Below are positions 33,029 through 42,555 of a stretch of 64,000 nucleotides of DNA, in pieces. The stretch comes from CANMXU01 sp052030545 (GTDB taxonomy: Bacteria > Pseudomonadota > Gammaproteobacteria > Enterobacterales > Alteromonadaceae): positions 1 to 64,000 of the forward strand of contig NZ_JBPDIH010000001.1 in assembly GCF_052030545.1 (NCBI RefSeq). The letters are read 5' to 3'. The notes under the pieces were generated by a model. The model ran no database searches. It was not told where the DNA came from and saw only the letters and a program-made list of their open reading frames with translations. Positions within the stretch are counted from its first letter, which is position 1. Each line of letters starts with the position of its first letter. The position numbers were made by a program, and so were the translations under genes.

Positions 33029-35770
33029 ATGATAAAAAAAATACCTTACGCTCGATCTTTATTAGCACTTGCACTAACGACAACAGCGAGTGCTGCAATG
33101 GCAACAATTGACTATCATCGTGTAACTTGGGACTCTGATCCTTCACACAATGCAGTTATTGCCTATTCACAAACAAGCGGTTCAAAAGACACTTATGTCA
33201 CCTACGGTTTTACCACCAATGAAAATAATTGGCAGGATGCACAAGTTGACAATACACAAACCTTTGACGGTTCATTAAAAAGCCACTTTGTACGTTTAAC
33301 CGGGCTGCCGGCAAATTCACCTGTCTATTATCGTGTTTGTGAAAATGGCACTTGTGGCGACCGTTTATGGTTTAAAACCGCGCCAGATGATGATACGCCA
33401 TTTGTGATGATCGCTGGTGGTGATACTCGTTCAGGTTGGGAAACTCGCCGAAAAGGTAATGAGTTACTGGCTAAAATAAGACCTTTATTTATTATGCATG
33501 GTGGTGACTTTACCGACGCTAATAATACCTCGCAAATGAAGCAGTACTTAGAAGATTTTAAAACAACTTACTCAAGCGACACTATCGACGGCGTTGCTTA
33601 TAAACGCGTCTACCCATTAGTGCCCACTTTAGGTAACCATGAAGATGACGATTATCGCACACTATGTCGTGTATTTGGTGTCGATTTCGACGGTGATGGC
33701 AATTGTACGACTGATGATACTTACGGCGCATTTAACGTTGGCTCGTTATTGCGTGTTTATACACTTAACTCTCAATATCAAGAAAGTGGTTGGTCTACAG
33801 AAGGTACTGAACAAAAGAATTGGTTGAAAAATGACTTAGAATCTAATGGCAGCAGCGCAAGCTGGCGTTTTGCCCAATATCACAAACCGTTTTTTCCGCA
33901 TTTATCAAGTAAAGATGAAAATCCACAGCTATTTTCATGGTGGGCAAATACCTTTTACGACAATGGTATGAACTTGGTGATTGAGTCTGATACTCACTTA
34001 AATAAAGTGACTGAAGCGGTTAAACCTAGTGGTAACTCTTTTGTTGTAACCACTAATGGCGGTACCGTATTTGCTGGTGAAGGTAGCTGGGGCGCCAATG
34101 CCCGTTCAGCAAATAAAACTTACGCCTGGACACTGGATGCGGCCAGCATTCAGCAATTTAAAGTGATCACCGTTGCTACTGATAAAGTTGAAATGCGAAC
34201 CGCGCAGTTTGACGCAGGCGCTAGTACAATTAGTGCGTCAGAGCGCGCTGCTAATACAACACTATTGCCAACGGGCGTTAATTGGTGGAGTGCTAATGGT
34301 ATTGGTGATGTCCTTACATTAACGCAAAGTGGTAGTGGTTTATCGATTATCAGTGAAGGTGACGGCGGCTCTGGCGGCGGTGGTGGAACTACCCCAGCAG
34401 GTGACGTTGAACTAAATGCGTCAGCTGATACTTTCATTTCACAAAACCTGCCAGGTCAAAACTTTGATGATCATGTTGATCAACTACTTGCTGATAAAGG
34501 CGATGGCACTTATGGCGACTTGCATGCCCTTATTGCTTGGAATTTAGGTAGTGTTGACAGTTGTAATCAAGTGACAGCGGCAAGCATTAATGTGCAAGTG
34601 ACTAACAATTCAACAGGCACTTATAATATTCATTCAGGTAAATACAGTTGGACTGAAGGTGATGCAACTTGGAACAGTCTTTCAGGTAGTGCTCAGCAAG
34701 ATATTTTAATGTCTTCTTTCATTCCTGAAACTACCGGCAGTCGTTCGATTACTTTAGACAGTGCAGGTATTGCGGTGGTTCAGAGTTGGATTGATGGTGG
34801 TGATAATAACGGTGTGATTATTTCATCAGGCGGCACTAATAATGGTTTTGATATGAATGATCGTGAAAATGGTCCTGCAGCAAAACTTATCTTAGATCTT
34901 GATGACAGTGGTTGTGGTGGTGGCGGCACGCCATCTGATGGCGAACTATTTAGCGATGACTTTGAAAGTGGCACATTAACGACAGGTAACTGGAGTAACG
35001 CTGGCACTGGCGCAACAGAAATAGCAACCGCTGCCTCAAATGGCGGAACTTATGGCGTCCGCGTTAAAAAAGGTGCGGTGTTAAGTAAAACATTGTCAAC
35101 GCAAGGTTATGAGAACATTAGCTTAAGCTATGATCGAGCAACTGTTGGTTTTGCCGGCAGTGAAAACTTGACGGTACAATGGTCGGTTGATGGTAGTAAT
35201 TGGACCACACTTGAAACTACGCAAGATACGAGCTGGGCATCTAAGCAGTTTACCTTACCGTCGTCAGCTAACGATCAAGGGCAATTGACGATACAGTTTG
35301 CCACCAATGGTAACCTTAACGTTGAAAAAGCGTATATCGACAATGTCGTTATCAATGCGAGCACCGCTGGTGAAGAGCCATCACCTGAGCCAAGTGATTT
35401 TGTTGAAAACCCAAGCTTTGAGCAAAATACTTTTTGGTCATATTATTTAGCTAGTCGGGTAAATAATAATGCCAATACCGGCAGTTATGCGGGACAGGTC
35501 AATGAAGGCGGCGACATTAAAGCAACGATCACCGGGTTGACGCCTAATACTACTTATACGTTAAGTTCGGCCGTTAAAACGACTGGTAGAGTGGGGCTTT
35601 ATGTAAAAGACTTTGGCGGCACTAAGTTAAGCTCTATTTCAACGAGTAGTAACTATGCCAACAAGTCGGTAACGTTTACCACAGGTGCAAGTAATACGTC
35701 TGCAGTGATTTATGTCTACAGTATTGTTGGCACAAGTTATATGGACGACGTTAGTGTAGTCGCTAACTAG
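33029..35770 (+). CDS. Secreted purple-acid-phosphatase-like enzyme with DNRLRE and binding modules (913 aa)
   Basis: A signal peptide (cleavage near AMA|T) leads to an Fn3-like N-domain and a metallophosphoesterase core. Motifs AGGDTR (about 130), HGGDFTD (about 155), GNHEDDD (about 200), YHKPFF and ESDTHLN give a nearly full metal site, though the last one departs from the usual GHxH. A DNRLRE domain (about 465-625), a beta-sandwich (640-780) and a CBM_4_9-like module (790-913) follow. The last two match those of the preceding gene. It is 105 bases after that gene, probably the same operon. It may remove phosphate from a glycan. The stop codon lies in the CTAG bordering element C. Confidence 0.85.
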   Translation: MIKKIPYARSLLALALTTTASAAMATIDYHRVTWDSDPSHNAVIAYSQTSGSKDTYVTYGFTTNENNWQDAQVDNTQTFDGSLKSHFVRLTGLPANSPVYYRVCENGTCGDRLWFKTAPDDDTPFVMIAGGDTRSGWETRRKGNELLAKIRPLFIMHGGDFTDANNTSQMKQYLEDFKTTYSSDTIDGVAYKRVYPLVPTLGNHEDDDYRTLCRVFGVDFDGDGNCTTDDTYGAFNVGSLLRVYTLNSQYQESGWSTEGTEQKNWLKNDLESNGSSASWRFAQYHKPFFPHLSSKDENPQLFSWWANTFYDNGMNLVIESDTHLNKVTEAVKPSGNSFVVTTNGGTVFAGEGSWGANARSANKTYAWTLDAASIQQFKVITVATDKVEMRTAQFDAGASTISASERAANTTLLPTGVNWWSANGIGDVLTLTQSGSGLSIISEGDGGSGGGGGTTPAGDVELNASADTFISQNLPGQNFDDHVDQLLADKGDGTYGDLHALIAWNLGSVDSCNQVTAASINVQVTNNSTGTYNIHSGKYSWTEGDATWNSLSGSAQQDILMSSFIPETTGSRSITLDSAGIAVVQSWIDGGDNNGVIISSGGTNNGFDMNDRENGPAAKLILDLDDSGCGGGGTPSDGELFSDDFESGTLTTGNWSNAGTGATEIATAASNGGTYGVRVKKGAVLSKTLSTQGYENISLSYDRATVGFAGSENLTVQWSVDGSNWTTLETTQDTSWASKQFTLPSSANDQGQLTIQFATNGNLNVEKAYIDNVVINASTAGEEPSPEPSDFVENPSFEQNTFWSYYLASRVNNNANTGSYAGQVNEGGDIKATITGLTPNTTYTLSSAVKTTGRVGLYVKDFGGTKLSSISTSSNYANKSVTFTTGASNTSAVIYVYSIVGTSYMDDVSVVAN

Positions 35771-36084
35771 AGCGTGTTGAACTTTCAAGTTTGTTTTTGC
35801 AGCAGTTTGTTGGGTATTTATACAAGGCGGTGCTTTTGATGTGTGGTTATTCCACATGATAAAGCACCAACACCGTATAAATGACAACAAACGCTGTCCG
35901 AAGGATTCGGCTAAAAGCTTTTTACTCTTTGTTGCCTACATGGATGTAGGTACTTAGGTTACGTTTGGAACTAGTAACCTGTGTGAGGTGTTTTGCTTAG
36001 ATGACTAGGCAACAAACCTCACGCCGCGATTAAAACGCTTTTATCTCGAACAAAATTCAAACAGCAAAGATCAACATGCTCTAG
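35767..36084. mobile_element. CTAG-flanked non-coding element C (310 bp)
   Basis: The element is 35771-36080 between CTAG copies at 35767 and 36081. Ends AGCGTGTTGAACTTTC and (inward from the right) AGCATGTTGATCTTTG are imperfect inverted repeats. Inside are a long stem (GTTTGTTGGGTATTTATAC with GTATAAATGACAACAAAC), hairpins TGTGGTTATTCCACA and CCTACATGGATGTAGG, and the block ACAAACGCTGTCCGAAGGAT shared with element A. It separates the phosphatase-like gene from its terminator. Confidence 0.8.
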
Positions 36085-36093
36085 TTCAAAGGA

Positions 36094-36131
36094 CGTTAAA
36101 AGGGTTTCATATTGAAGCCCTTTTTTTAACG
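36094..36131 (+). terminator. Intrinsic terminator downstream of element C
   Basis: CGTTAAAAGGGTTTCA pairs with TGAAGCCCTTTTTTTAACG, a long stem with a built-in T-run. It presumably served the phosphatase-like gene before element C was inserted. Confidence 0.85.
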
Positions 36132-36192
36132 CTAAAATTGCATTCATCCAATATTTTTGTCCCGTTAATTTTTATAAGTAGAAGTAAAACAG

Positions 36193-37770
36193 ATGAAAAA
36201 AAGCTTTTCTTGGGTATTTATGCATACCTTGTTGATCACTATTGTTGTGATTAATTTACTTACTGGATTTCGTATCGCATCAAGCCACAGAGCCGAAGTT
36301 TTGCCATGGTCGGCATTGTTACCACAAGGAAGTCTTCATGGGCTGCATTTTATTCTAGGCTTTACCTTGCTAGCGTTAATGCTAAGTTATGTCGTTTACC
36401 AACTGATTTTTTTAAAAAGACTTGAGCACAATACTAAGTCTCGAAAACGCAGTGCTTATTATCAACTCATTATTTATCTAGGTTATATTAGCTTAAGCCT
36501 GCTGGCGATTACGGGATTAGGGCTTTATTTTAATTTGGGGTTCGCTGATGTCTTACTCGATTTTCACTATTTTATCGCCCTTGTTGTTTTGCTATATATT
36601 CCGTTGCATGCCGGTAGCTACTTTATTCAGTACGGCAATAAGTTACTGATTGCCACATTTAAATTTACACCGAATAAAGCGAAGAATAATACCGTTTTTG
36701 TTAGCTTTTTTCTGGTAACATTTGGCTTGCTTTATTATTTGTTTCCTCATAATGCACCGACCAAGTTAACCGTTCACTCAATTGATTTATCAACAAAAAT
36801 CGCCATAGATGGCATTGCCAACGAAGATGTTTGGGCCGATATTGAACCTTTGCATATAAAAACATTTGGCGGGGCAAACTTTGTTAATGGTGCCAGTGAC
36901 GTGGCGATTAAAGTGGTTGAAAATGGCATTGAAGCTTTTTTTAATATTAGCTGGCAAGACAGTAGCGAAAGTTATACCCATTTACCACTGAAGAAAACGG
37001 AGTCTGGCTGGAAAGTGCTAGAAAATGGCTTTTATCGCAACGACGAACAAACCTATTATGAAGATAAATTTGCTGTGATTTTATCAAATAATTGCGCTTT
37101 TTCTGCCAGTAATACCGCGCACCTTGGTCCGAAACCTTTAGCCGATAAACCCAGTAATTGGCATGGTAAAGGTTACCATTACACCACAGACAATAGCATT
37201 GTCGATTTATGGCAATGGAAAGCGGTGCGCACCAATGACATGATGTTGATGGATGATAATTATATCGGAGCACCAGATAAAGCCTTAGCGGGCAAAAGGC
37301 GCTATACCGCCGGTTATAAAACTGATGGTAAACGCTCTGGCGCCTATGTAATGAACTGGCTCTGGTATACGCCAAATGGTGTCACGCCAAAACGTTTGCC
37401 AATGACTTATGACGATAATAAATTAGCGCAAACTCATATCGACAAAAGCTGGCTGCTGCCTTGGTACGATGCAAAGCCTTATTCAGTTGAACAAGATACT
37501 TTAGCCATTGGCAGTATTTTACCTTCAGTTTTACATCTTTCTAATAGTTTTGAGGGCGATAGAGCAGATGTTCGGGCTTTTGCGACTTATCAGAATGGTC
37601 GTTGGTCAATGGAGTTAAGCCGTAAATTAACCACCGGTTCTCAATATGATATTGCTTTAGAAAATGACGTTTGTTTGTGGGTGGCGGCATTTGACCATAG
37701 CCAAACGGCGCACACCCGTCATGCGCGTCCACTGCAACTAGCCTTTAACAAGGGAAAAAGCGATGATTAA
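36193..37770 (+). CDS. Cytochrome b561-like membrane protein fused to an EB_dh-type heme-binding domain (525 aa)
   Basis: The first 185 residues hold about four transmembrane helices with heme-ligand histidines (MHTLL, SLHGLHFILG, DFHYFIAL, PLHAGSY), a b-type cytochrome like those of the b561/Ni-Fe hydrogenase group. A periplasmic domain follows with the ethylbenzene-dehydrogenase gamma-subunit pattern (KIAIDGIANEDVWADIEPL, DVAIKVVENGIEAFFNISW, YEDKFAVILSN). It probably passes electrons between the quinone pool and a periplasmic partner. Its end overlaps the next gene by 8 bases. The link to the glycan locus is only positional; no AgaR-like site precedes it. Confidence 0.8.
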   Translation: MKKSFSWVFMHTLLITIVVINLLTGFRIASSHRAEVLPWSALLPQGSLHGLHFILGFTLLALMLSYVVYQLIFLKRLEHNTKSRKRSAYYQLIIYLGYISLSLLAITGLGLYFNLGFADVLLDFHYFIALVVLLYIPLHAGSYFIQYGNKLLIATFKFTPNKAKNNTVFVSFFLVTFGLLYYLFPHNAPTKLTVHSIDLSTKIAIDGIANEDVWADIEPLHIKTFGGANFVNGASDVAIKVVENGIEAFFNISWQDSSESYTHLPLKKTESGWKVLENGFYRNDEQTYYEDKFAVILSNNCAFSASNTAHLGPKPLADKPSNWHGKGYHYTTDNSIVDLWQWKAVRTNDMMLMDDNYIGAPDKALAGKRRYTAGYKTDGKRSGAYVMNWLWYTPNGVTPKRLPMTYDDNKLAQTHIDKSWLLPWYDAKPYSVEQDTLAIGSILPSVLHLSNSFEGDRADVRAFATYQNGRWSMELSRKLTTGSQYDIALENDVCLWVAAFDHSQTAHTRHARPLQLAFNKGKSDD

Positions 37771-38401
37771 AAGAGCTGCCTTAATACTGCTAATGATTGT
37801 TTTTTTGGTCTACTTCAGTCGTGAGCAATTAACCGATCCCCAGCCGCAAACGAGCCACTGGGTAAAAATAAATGCCTTAGGTCAACCAATAGCTAATTGG
37901 AGCGGACCTTGGGCGTGTGTATTAGATACTAACACTGGGCTAGTTTGGGAAAATAAGAACGACAGTGAAGGCATACACGATGGTTATTGGACCTATTCGT
38001 GGTTTGATGTCACAGCTAATAATGGCCAAGGGCTGGGTGTTGAAAACTGGGGGGATTGTTTATTTGAAAAAGATCGTTGCGACAGCCAAGATCTGATCAA
38101 ACGCATGAATCAAGAAAAAACCTGCGGATTAACGCAATGGCGTTTACCAACAGCTAAAGAGTTGGCGACACTGGTGATCGATTATCAGCAAGCCGGCGAG
38201 CCGGTTATCGATATGCAATTTTTCCCGCAAACTAAACGTGGTGACTATTGGACAGCAGATGCGCAGCAACCGCTAACGGGCTTTTATCAGTACTTAGGGC
38301 AAGGGGCGGTTGCGGTTAATTTTATTACCGGAGAGCAAGTTGTTACCCCTTATCGAAATGCAGCATTTGTTCGCTTAGTGTCGAGTGAAAAATTGCCGTA
38401 A
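37763..38401 (+). CDS. Exported DUF1566 (Lcl-like) domain protein (212 aa)
   Basis: A signal anchor (residues 4-18) precedes a DUF1566 domain: VLDTNTGLVWENKN, YWTYSWFDV, CGLTQWRLPTAKELATLV, GDYWTADAQ and the closing AAFVRLVSS. The Lcl domain binds polymers such as glycosaminoglycans in Legionella; elsewhere its role is unknown. The ATG overlaps the end of the cytochrome gene (ATGATTAA), so the two are translationally coupled and likely work together in the periplasm. Confidence 0.8.
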   Translation: MIKRAALILLMIVFLVYFSREQLTDPQPQTSHWVKINALGQPIANWSGPWACVLDTNTGLVWENKNDSEGIHDGYWTYSWFDVTANNGQGLGVENWGDCLFEKDRCDSQDLIKRMNQEKTCGLTQWRLPTAKELATLVIDYQQAGEPVIDMQFFPQTKRGDYWTADAQQPLTGFYQYLGQGAVAVNFITGEQVVTPYRNAAFVRLVSSEKLP

Positions 38402-38415
38402 ATTAGCATTGATTA

Positions 38416-38447
38416 ATGAGTTTCGACTTATTGAAGTCGCAACTCAT
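38416..38447. terminator. Bidirectional terminator hairpin between convergent genes
   Basis: ATGAGTTTCGACTT and AAGTCGCAACTCAT pair with one mismatch around ATTG. It separates the DUF1566 gene from the minus-strand gene. Confidence 0.65.
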
Positions 38448-38492
38448 CGAGTGTTGCTTAGTGCTTACTTACCCTTATCGCTATCTAGCGTG

Positions 38493-38903
38493 CTACTTGG
38501 TTTCAACCCTTTGCCAAACTTCAACAATTTTCTCTGAATAAATGTACCACTTGTCTTGTTCAATTTTAAAAGTAAATGCGGCTGATTTACCTATTTCGCC
38601 GGTTTGATGGTGCACAATAAAATGTTCAATATAGTTATTATTTTCAACGGTATACGTGCCCATATGAGCCCCAAAAATGGCTTTGTTTGGGTTTTGGGTC
38701 AGAATCGAATAGTAACCATCTTTTAAAATTTTGAATGATTTAAATGTTGGCACGGTTTGCAAATTAATGATTGGACCATTGTCTTCATACTGGTGCTGGG
38801 CTGAGACTAGTTGCCATACACCTTCTAACGAAGCGTCGTGCGCATAAGATTTTAATGCCAATGTGGCACTAAATAATATTAATACGAGTTGTTTTACAGA
38901 CAT
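38493..38903 (-). CDS. Exported lipocalin-like small protein (136 aa)
   Basis: The signal peptide (MSVKQLVLILFSATLALKSYA) is followed by LEGVWQLVSAQHQYEDNGPI and several beta strands ending in YIYSEKIVEVWQRVE. The G-x-W start and the beta-rich pattern resemble lipocalin-like domains that bind small hydrophobic molecules. I start it at the ATG at 38903 with GAGG 8 bases upstream; the frame also opens two codons earlier at a TTG. It lies downstream of GH20 on the same strand with a hairpin between. Function unknown. Confidence 0.7.
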   Translation of the reverse strand: MSVKQLVLILFSATLALKSYAHDASLEGVWQLVSAQHQYEDNGPIINLQTVPTFKSFKILKDGYYSILTQNPNKAIFGAHMGTYTVENNNYIEHFIVHHQTGEIGKSAAFTFKIEQDKWYIYSEKIVEVWQRVETK

Positions 38904-38943
38904 AATCAACCTCTAACAAGAGAAAAAACTACTGAAGGTAAGT

Positions 38944-38980
38944 GCTAAGCAAAACGAGATTGTTGACCGTTTTGCTTAGC
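38944..38980 (-). terminator. Hairpin after the GH20 gene
   Basis: GCTAAGCAAAACG and CGTTTTGCTTAGC form a perfect 13-bp stem around an 11-base loop, between GH20 and the lipocalin-like gene. Confidence 0.7.
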
Positions 38981-39012
38981 CATATGAAGCTAAACTGGAA
39001 AGGAAAAGCTGA

Positions 39013-40530
39013 TTACTTGCTGTGTATCGGTGCGTTGCCGATCATGCTTAAACGCTTTAGTAAACCTTCAACCGAAGTTGAACCTTTGCTGCCCCAAATT
39101 TTCTCTGCTAATACGGCTTTGGCTTCAACAGACTTTCCTTCGAACCATTGATCTGATTTGTCTAATGCGCCATCAGACCAAATACTGACTTTATAGCCCA
39201 GCACATTGTCATGTTTAACGGTTTGCCAGCTTTCATAAATATTTTCGAGATCAACAATGCCGTATCCCTCGTCATTCTCTAAACCTGGGCTAACATAAAG
39301 CTGGCTTTCAGGAGTTAATACCACTTGATAGCCGTCTTTAATAATTTGCTCTTGTCTTGGTAAATTCCAAACATCAATGACAATATCTTTTGCAGGTTGC
39401 AGCGTGGTTTCATTGGCACCAAAACGCCACCAATTCCATATTTTGGTCTGCTTGCCGTGTGATTTCACTAATTCATTTGCTTCATTTAACCATTCAATAA
39501 AAATATCGCCGGGCTTGCCATAGCCTCGCTCTTTCATTGCGGCCATTAATTCAGGGCATTGATATTTTTCTGGATCGTATTGGTATTCATCGCCACCGAT
39601 ATGGAAGTAAGGTCCGTCAAATAGTGGAATAAATTCATTAAGTAAGGCGTTTATCCAATCACGATTTTTTTGTTTAGTAATGTCGATTGTCCACGCTTTA
39701 TTTTGCGCATTGGCTTCATCACCTTGCCACTTTTTAGCAAAGCGCATCGACTTACAGGTAAAAGCAAGATCAGGATTGAAGTCTGTCATAAAGGTTGCGT
39801 GTGCAGGTAAATCAATCTCAGGCACAATAGTAATATGGTATTTTTTGGCAAGATCTTGCAAATGGCGAATATCTTCTTTGCTGTAGGCTTCTTCTGACGC
39901 TAGATTTGGGTAGGTATCACTTTCCAAGCGAAAGCCTAGCCAGTCAGTAAAATGCAAATGCAAGGTGTTTAGTTTATGCCACGCCATGTTACGTAAGACA
40001 AATTCTAAATACTCCATTTCAAAATAGCGTCGACCTAAATCAATCATTATTGAACGTACTTTATAATCAGGCGCATCGAGGCCGTTACCTTTTGGTAGCG
40101 TTAGTCTATCGGCGCTAGTTTTAACCATTTGTAATAGGGTTTGTGTGCCATAAAAAATACCTGTGCTTGTAGGAGCTGTGATCACCACATGACTATCTAT
40201 GCTTAGCGCATAGGCTTCAGAGTTTTTGGCTGTAGAATTTTGCTCAAGCTTTAAAATAATGCTGCCACGCTTTGCTTTAGCAGTGGTTGTTATTGGTAGA
40301 TCTAAACCTGAAATAAACTTAAGATCTTGTTGTAATAACGTTGCTGCATCTGAAAGGCTTTTGTTTGTTGTTGAGCTGATCACAATTTGGCTTTGCTGGC
40401 TAAGTACCAACTCACCTTTATTTTCTTGCCACTGTTTAATTGCAGGTAAACTTACTTGCTGTGCAAGCGCCTCAATAGAATAAAAGCCATTGCAGATAAG
40501 TACTGTTAATAGAAATATTATTATTTTCAT
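39013..40530 (-). CDS. GH20 beta-N-acetylhexosaminidase, exported (505 aa)
   Basis: GH20 releases terminal beta-linked GlcNAc or GalNAc by substrate-assisted catalysis. The catalytic pair is in HIGGDEYQYD (Asp314, Glu315). An N-terminal GH20b domain (NKSLSDAATLLQQDLKFISG, SIILKLEQNS, EAYALSIDSHVVITA) and the barrel strands (VRSIMIDLGRRYFEMEYLEF, NTLHLHFTDWLGFRLESDTY) are complete. A signal peptide sends it to the periplasm. I took the ATG at 40530; AAGGAG lies just before an alternative ATG at 40542. It is divergent from the Aga operon, with AgaR-like sites between. It would supply free GalNAc to the pathway. Confidence 0.92.
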   Translation of the reverse strand: MKIIIFLLTVLICNGFYSIEALAQQVSLPAIKQWQENKGELVLSQQSQIVISSTTNKSLSDAATLLQQDLKFISGLDLPITTTAKAKRGSIILKLEQNSTAKNSEAYALSIDSHVVITAPTSTGIFYGTQTLLQMVKTSADRLTLPKGNGLDAPDYKVRSIMIDLGRRYFEMEYLEFVLRNMAWHKLNTLHLHFTDWLGFRLESDTYPNLASEEAYSKEDIRHLQDLAKKYHITIVPEIDLPAHATFMTDFNPDLAFTCKSMRFAKKWQGDEANAQNKAWTIDITKQKNRDWINALLNEFIPLFDGPYFHIGGDEYQYDPEKYQCPELMAAMKERGYGKPGDIFIEWLNEANELVKSHGKQTKIWNWWRFGANETTLQPAKDIVIDVWNLPRQEQIIKDGYQVVLTPESQLYVSPGLENDEGYGIVDLENIYESWQTVKHDNVLGYKVSIWSDGALDKSDQWFEGKSVEAKAVLAEKIWGSKGSTSVEGLLKRLSMIGNAPIHSK

Positions 40531-40821
40531 CTCTTTTTCCATTCTCCTTGATTGATATAGCCACAGGCATATACCGAACATGTATCTTGATTAAACTTGA
40601 TTGTGTAAAACACGTACTTCAGTGCACAGCAAAGTATTAATTCGTATTGAGTCAGTAGCCTTTTAGCTAGCGCCAACTTATCGCCTCACATCATCTTTAA
40701 TAGCAATTTCAATTGATAATAATCGCTTAGCTTTAACCATGTTGCAGACAAGACGGTAAGTCTATAGATTTACTTTACTGCAAAATTTAGTGACTAACAA
40801 TTAGTTTTGTAACTTATTTGC

Positions 40822-40841
40822 CTTTCATTTTCTTTTGTTTT
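40822..40841 (+). promoter_or_regulatory. CTTTCR direct-repeat site between GH20 and the Aga operon
   Basis: CTTTCATTTTCTTTTGTTTT has CTTTCA and CTTTTG 10 bases apart. It lies 292 bases upstream of the GH20 ATG and may control that gene. Confidence 0.5.
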
Positions 40842-41170
40842 GTGTTTTTTAAAATATACAAACCGAGTTAAAAACATTTTTATTGCTATATTTAGCGCTT
40901 TTTCAAAACAATTTGATAGTAGTAACCTTGCCTTAAAATTTATTTAATTAAGTTTATTAATGTATTAGCTATATTAACCTTTCACATGGCTTACCAAGTT
41001 AATTGATAGTGTGAAGGTAAAATAACGGTATTGATTTTTAGCTTAAAACCGTTGAAATAGTTACCTTTAATGTTTTCATTAGTTTGTGTTTATTACTGTT
41101 TAGTAGAGTGGTTTACCATTTTTATTGCCTTACGGCATGCTTTGTTGAATTAAATAAAGCTTGTGAAAAT

Positions 41171-41190
41171 AATTTGAAAGCTTTCGAAAG
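41171..41190 (-). promoter_or_regulatory. CTTTCR direct-repeat site upstream of agaZ
   Basis: On the minus strand it reads CTTTCGAAAGCTTTCAAATT, two perfect CTTTCR units 10 bases apart, 54 bases before the agaZ ATG, where repression of the operon promoter would be expected. Confidence 0.65.
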
Positions 41191-41243
41191 TTGCGTTATA
41201 CTTTTTCTTGTTTTGGATAACATTAAAAGATTTGGAGTGAGTT

Positions 41244-42527
41244 ATGAATCAAATTCAAGCCGTTATAGCAGCGAATAGAAACGGTGAAGCTAAAGGCATA
41301 TACGCAGTGTGTTCAGCGCACCCTTTAGTTCTTGAAGCGGCAATTGAACAAGCAAAACAAGACAACAGCCTTGTGTTAATTGAAGCGACTGCAAATCAAG
41401 TCAATCAATTTGGTGGCTACACAGGTATGAAGCCGGCTGATTTTTTAGCGTTTATTGGCGAAATTGCCGATAAGCTTGATTACCCAAGAAGCCACATTAT
41501 CTCAGGTGGCGATCATTTAGGCCCAGTATGCTGGGTTGATGAGCCGGCAGAGCAGGCAATGGTAAAAGCAGCAGATTTAATCGCCAGTTATGTTGCTGCA
41601 GGTTTTAAAAAAATACATTTAGATACCAGTATGGCATGCGCTGATGATCCAACCGAAGTACCTGATGAAGTTGTCGCAAATCGCGCTGCCGAGCTCTGTT
41701 TAGTGGCTGAGCAAACGGCAATTAAAACCTTTGGTCAATCAGATTTAGTGTACGTAGTTGGCACCGAAGTGCCGCCACCAGGTGGTGCAAGTGAAGCGAT
41801 TGAAGCGCTAGAATTAACGCCAGTTAGCCGAGTACAACAAACATTACAATTACATCAAAGTGCATTCCAAGCGCTAGGCTTAACAGATGCTTGGTCGCGT
41901 GTTATTGGCTTGGTGGTTCAACCGGGCGTTGAGTTTGACCACACTAGCATTATTGACTATCAGTCAGATAAAGCGGCCGAGCTAAAAGCATCGATTCAAA
42001 CGTTTCCTAATATTGCTTTTGAAGCGCATTCTACCGATTATCAAAATGAACAAGCGTATATCGATTTAGTTAACGATCATTTTGCTATTTTAAAAGTAGG
42101 ACCACAGTTAACCTTAGCGTTACGTGAAGCCTTATTTGCCCTAAGTTACATCGAGCAGGAAATTATTCCGCTTGAACAACAGTCTTTTTTACGTGAAGTT
42201 TGCGAGCAAGAAATGCTTGAACTACCCAAAAACTGGCAGCGTTTTTATCCTGTGCCTGCAAGTCAAGGGACCTTTTATCGTCGTTACAGTTATAGCGATC
42301 GCATTCGCTATTATTGGAATTTGCCACGTATCGAAGCGGCGGTTCAATGCATGTTTAAAAACTTAAATGAAGCGGGTATTCCATTGCCGCTAATTAGTCA
42401 GTTTTTACCTGAACAATACCGAGAAATTCGTAACAACCGATTAGCACTAACGGCGCAAGCGTTAGTGAAAGCGAAAGTGAAACAAGTTACCGAAGTATAT
42501 GCCCAAGCCTGCTGGAAGCAGAAGTAG
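41244..42527 (+). CDS. agaZ: AgaZ/GatZ/KbaZ-type tagatose-bisphosphate aldolase accessory subunit (427 aa)
   Basis: This family supports the class II tagatose-1,6-bisphosphate aldolase (KbaY/GatY) in E. coli and was earlier annotated as a tagatose-6-phosphate kinase. Family marks: GIYAVCSAHPLVLEAAIEQA, LIEATANQVNQFGGYTGMKP, HIISGGDHLGPVCW, KIHLDTSMACADDP, YVVGTEVPPPGGA. The catalytic partner KbaY is not in the window. TTGGAG lies 7 bases before the ATG. It heads a four-gene operon (agaZ, agaS, ROK kinase, agaA) of the same type as in Shewanella. Cytoplasmic. Confidence 0.9.
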   Translation: MNQIQAVIAANRNGEAKGIYAVCSAHPLVLEAAIEQAKQDNSLVLIEATANQVNQFGGYTGMKPADFLAFIGEIADKLDYPRSHIISGGDHLGPVCWVDEPAEQAMVKAADLIASYVAAGFKKIHLDTSMACADDPTEVPDEVVANRAAELCLVAEQTAIKTFGQSDLVYVVGTEVPPPGGASEAIEALELTPVSRVQQTLQLHQSAFQALGLTDAWSRVIGLVVQPGVEFDHTSIIDYQSDKAAELKASIQTFPNIAFEAHSTDYQNEQAYIDLVNDHFAILKVGPQLTLALREALFALSYIEQEIIPLEQQSFLREVCEQEMLELPKNWQRFYPVPASQGTFYRRYSYSDRIRYYWNLPRIEAAVQCMFKNLNEAGIPLPLISQFLPEQYREIRNNRLALTAQALVKAKVKQVTEVYAQACWKQK

Positions 42528-42555
42528 TTAATTTATTAAAAGTAAAGGATTTTTT

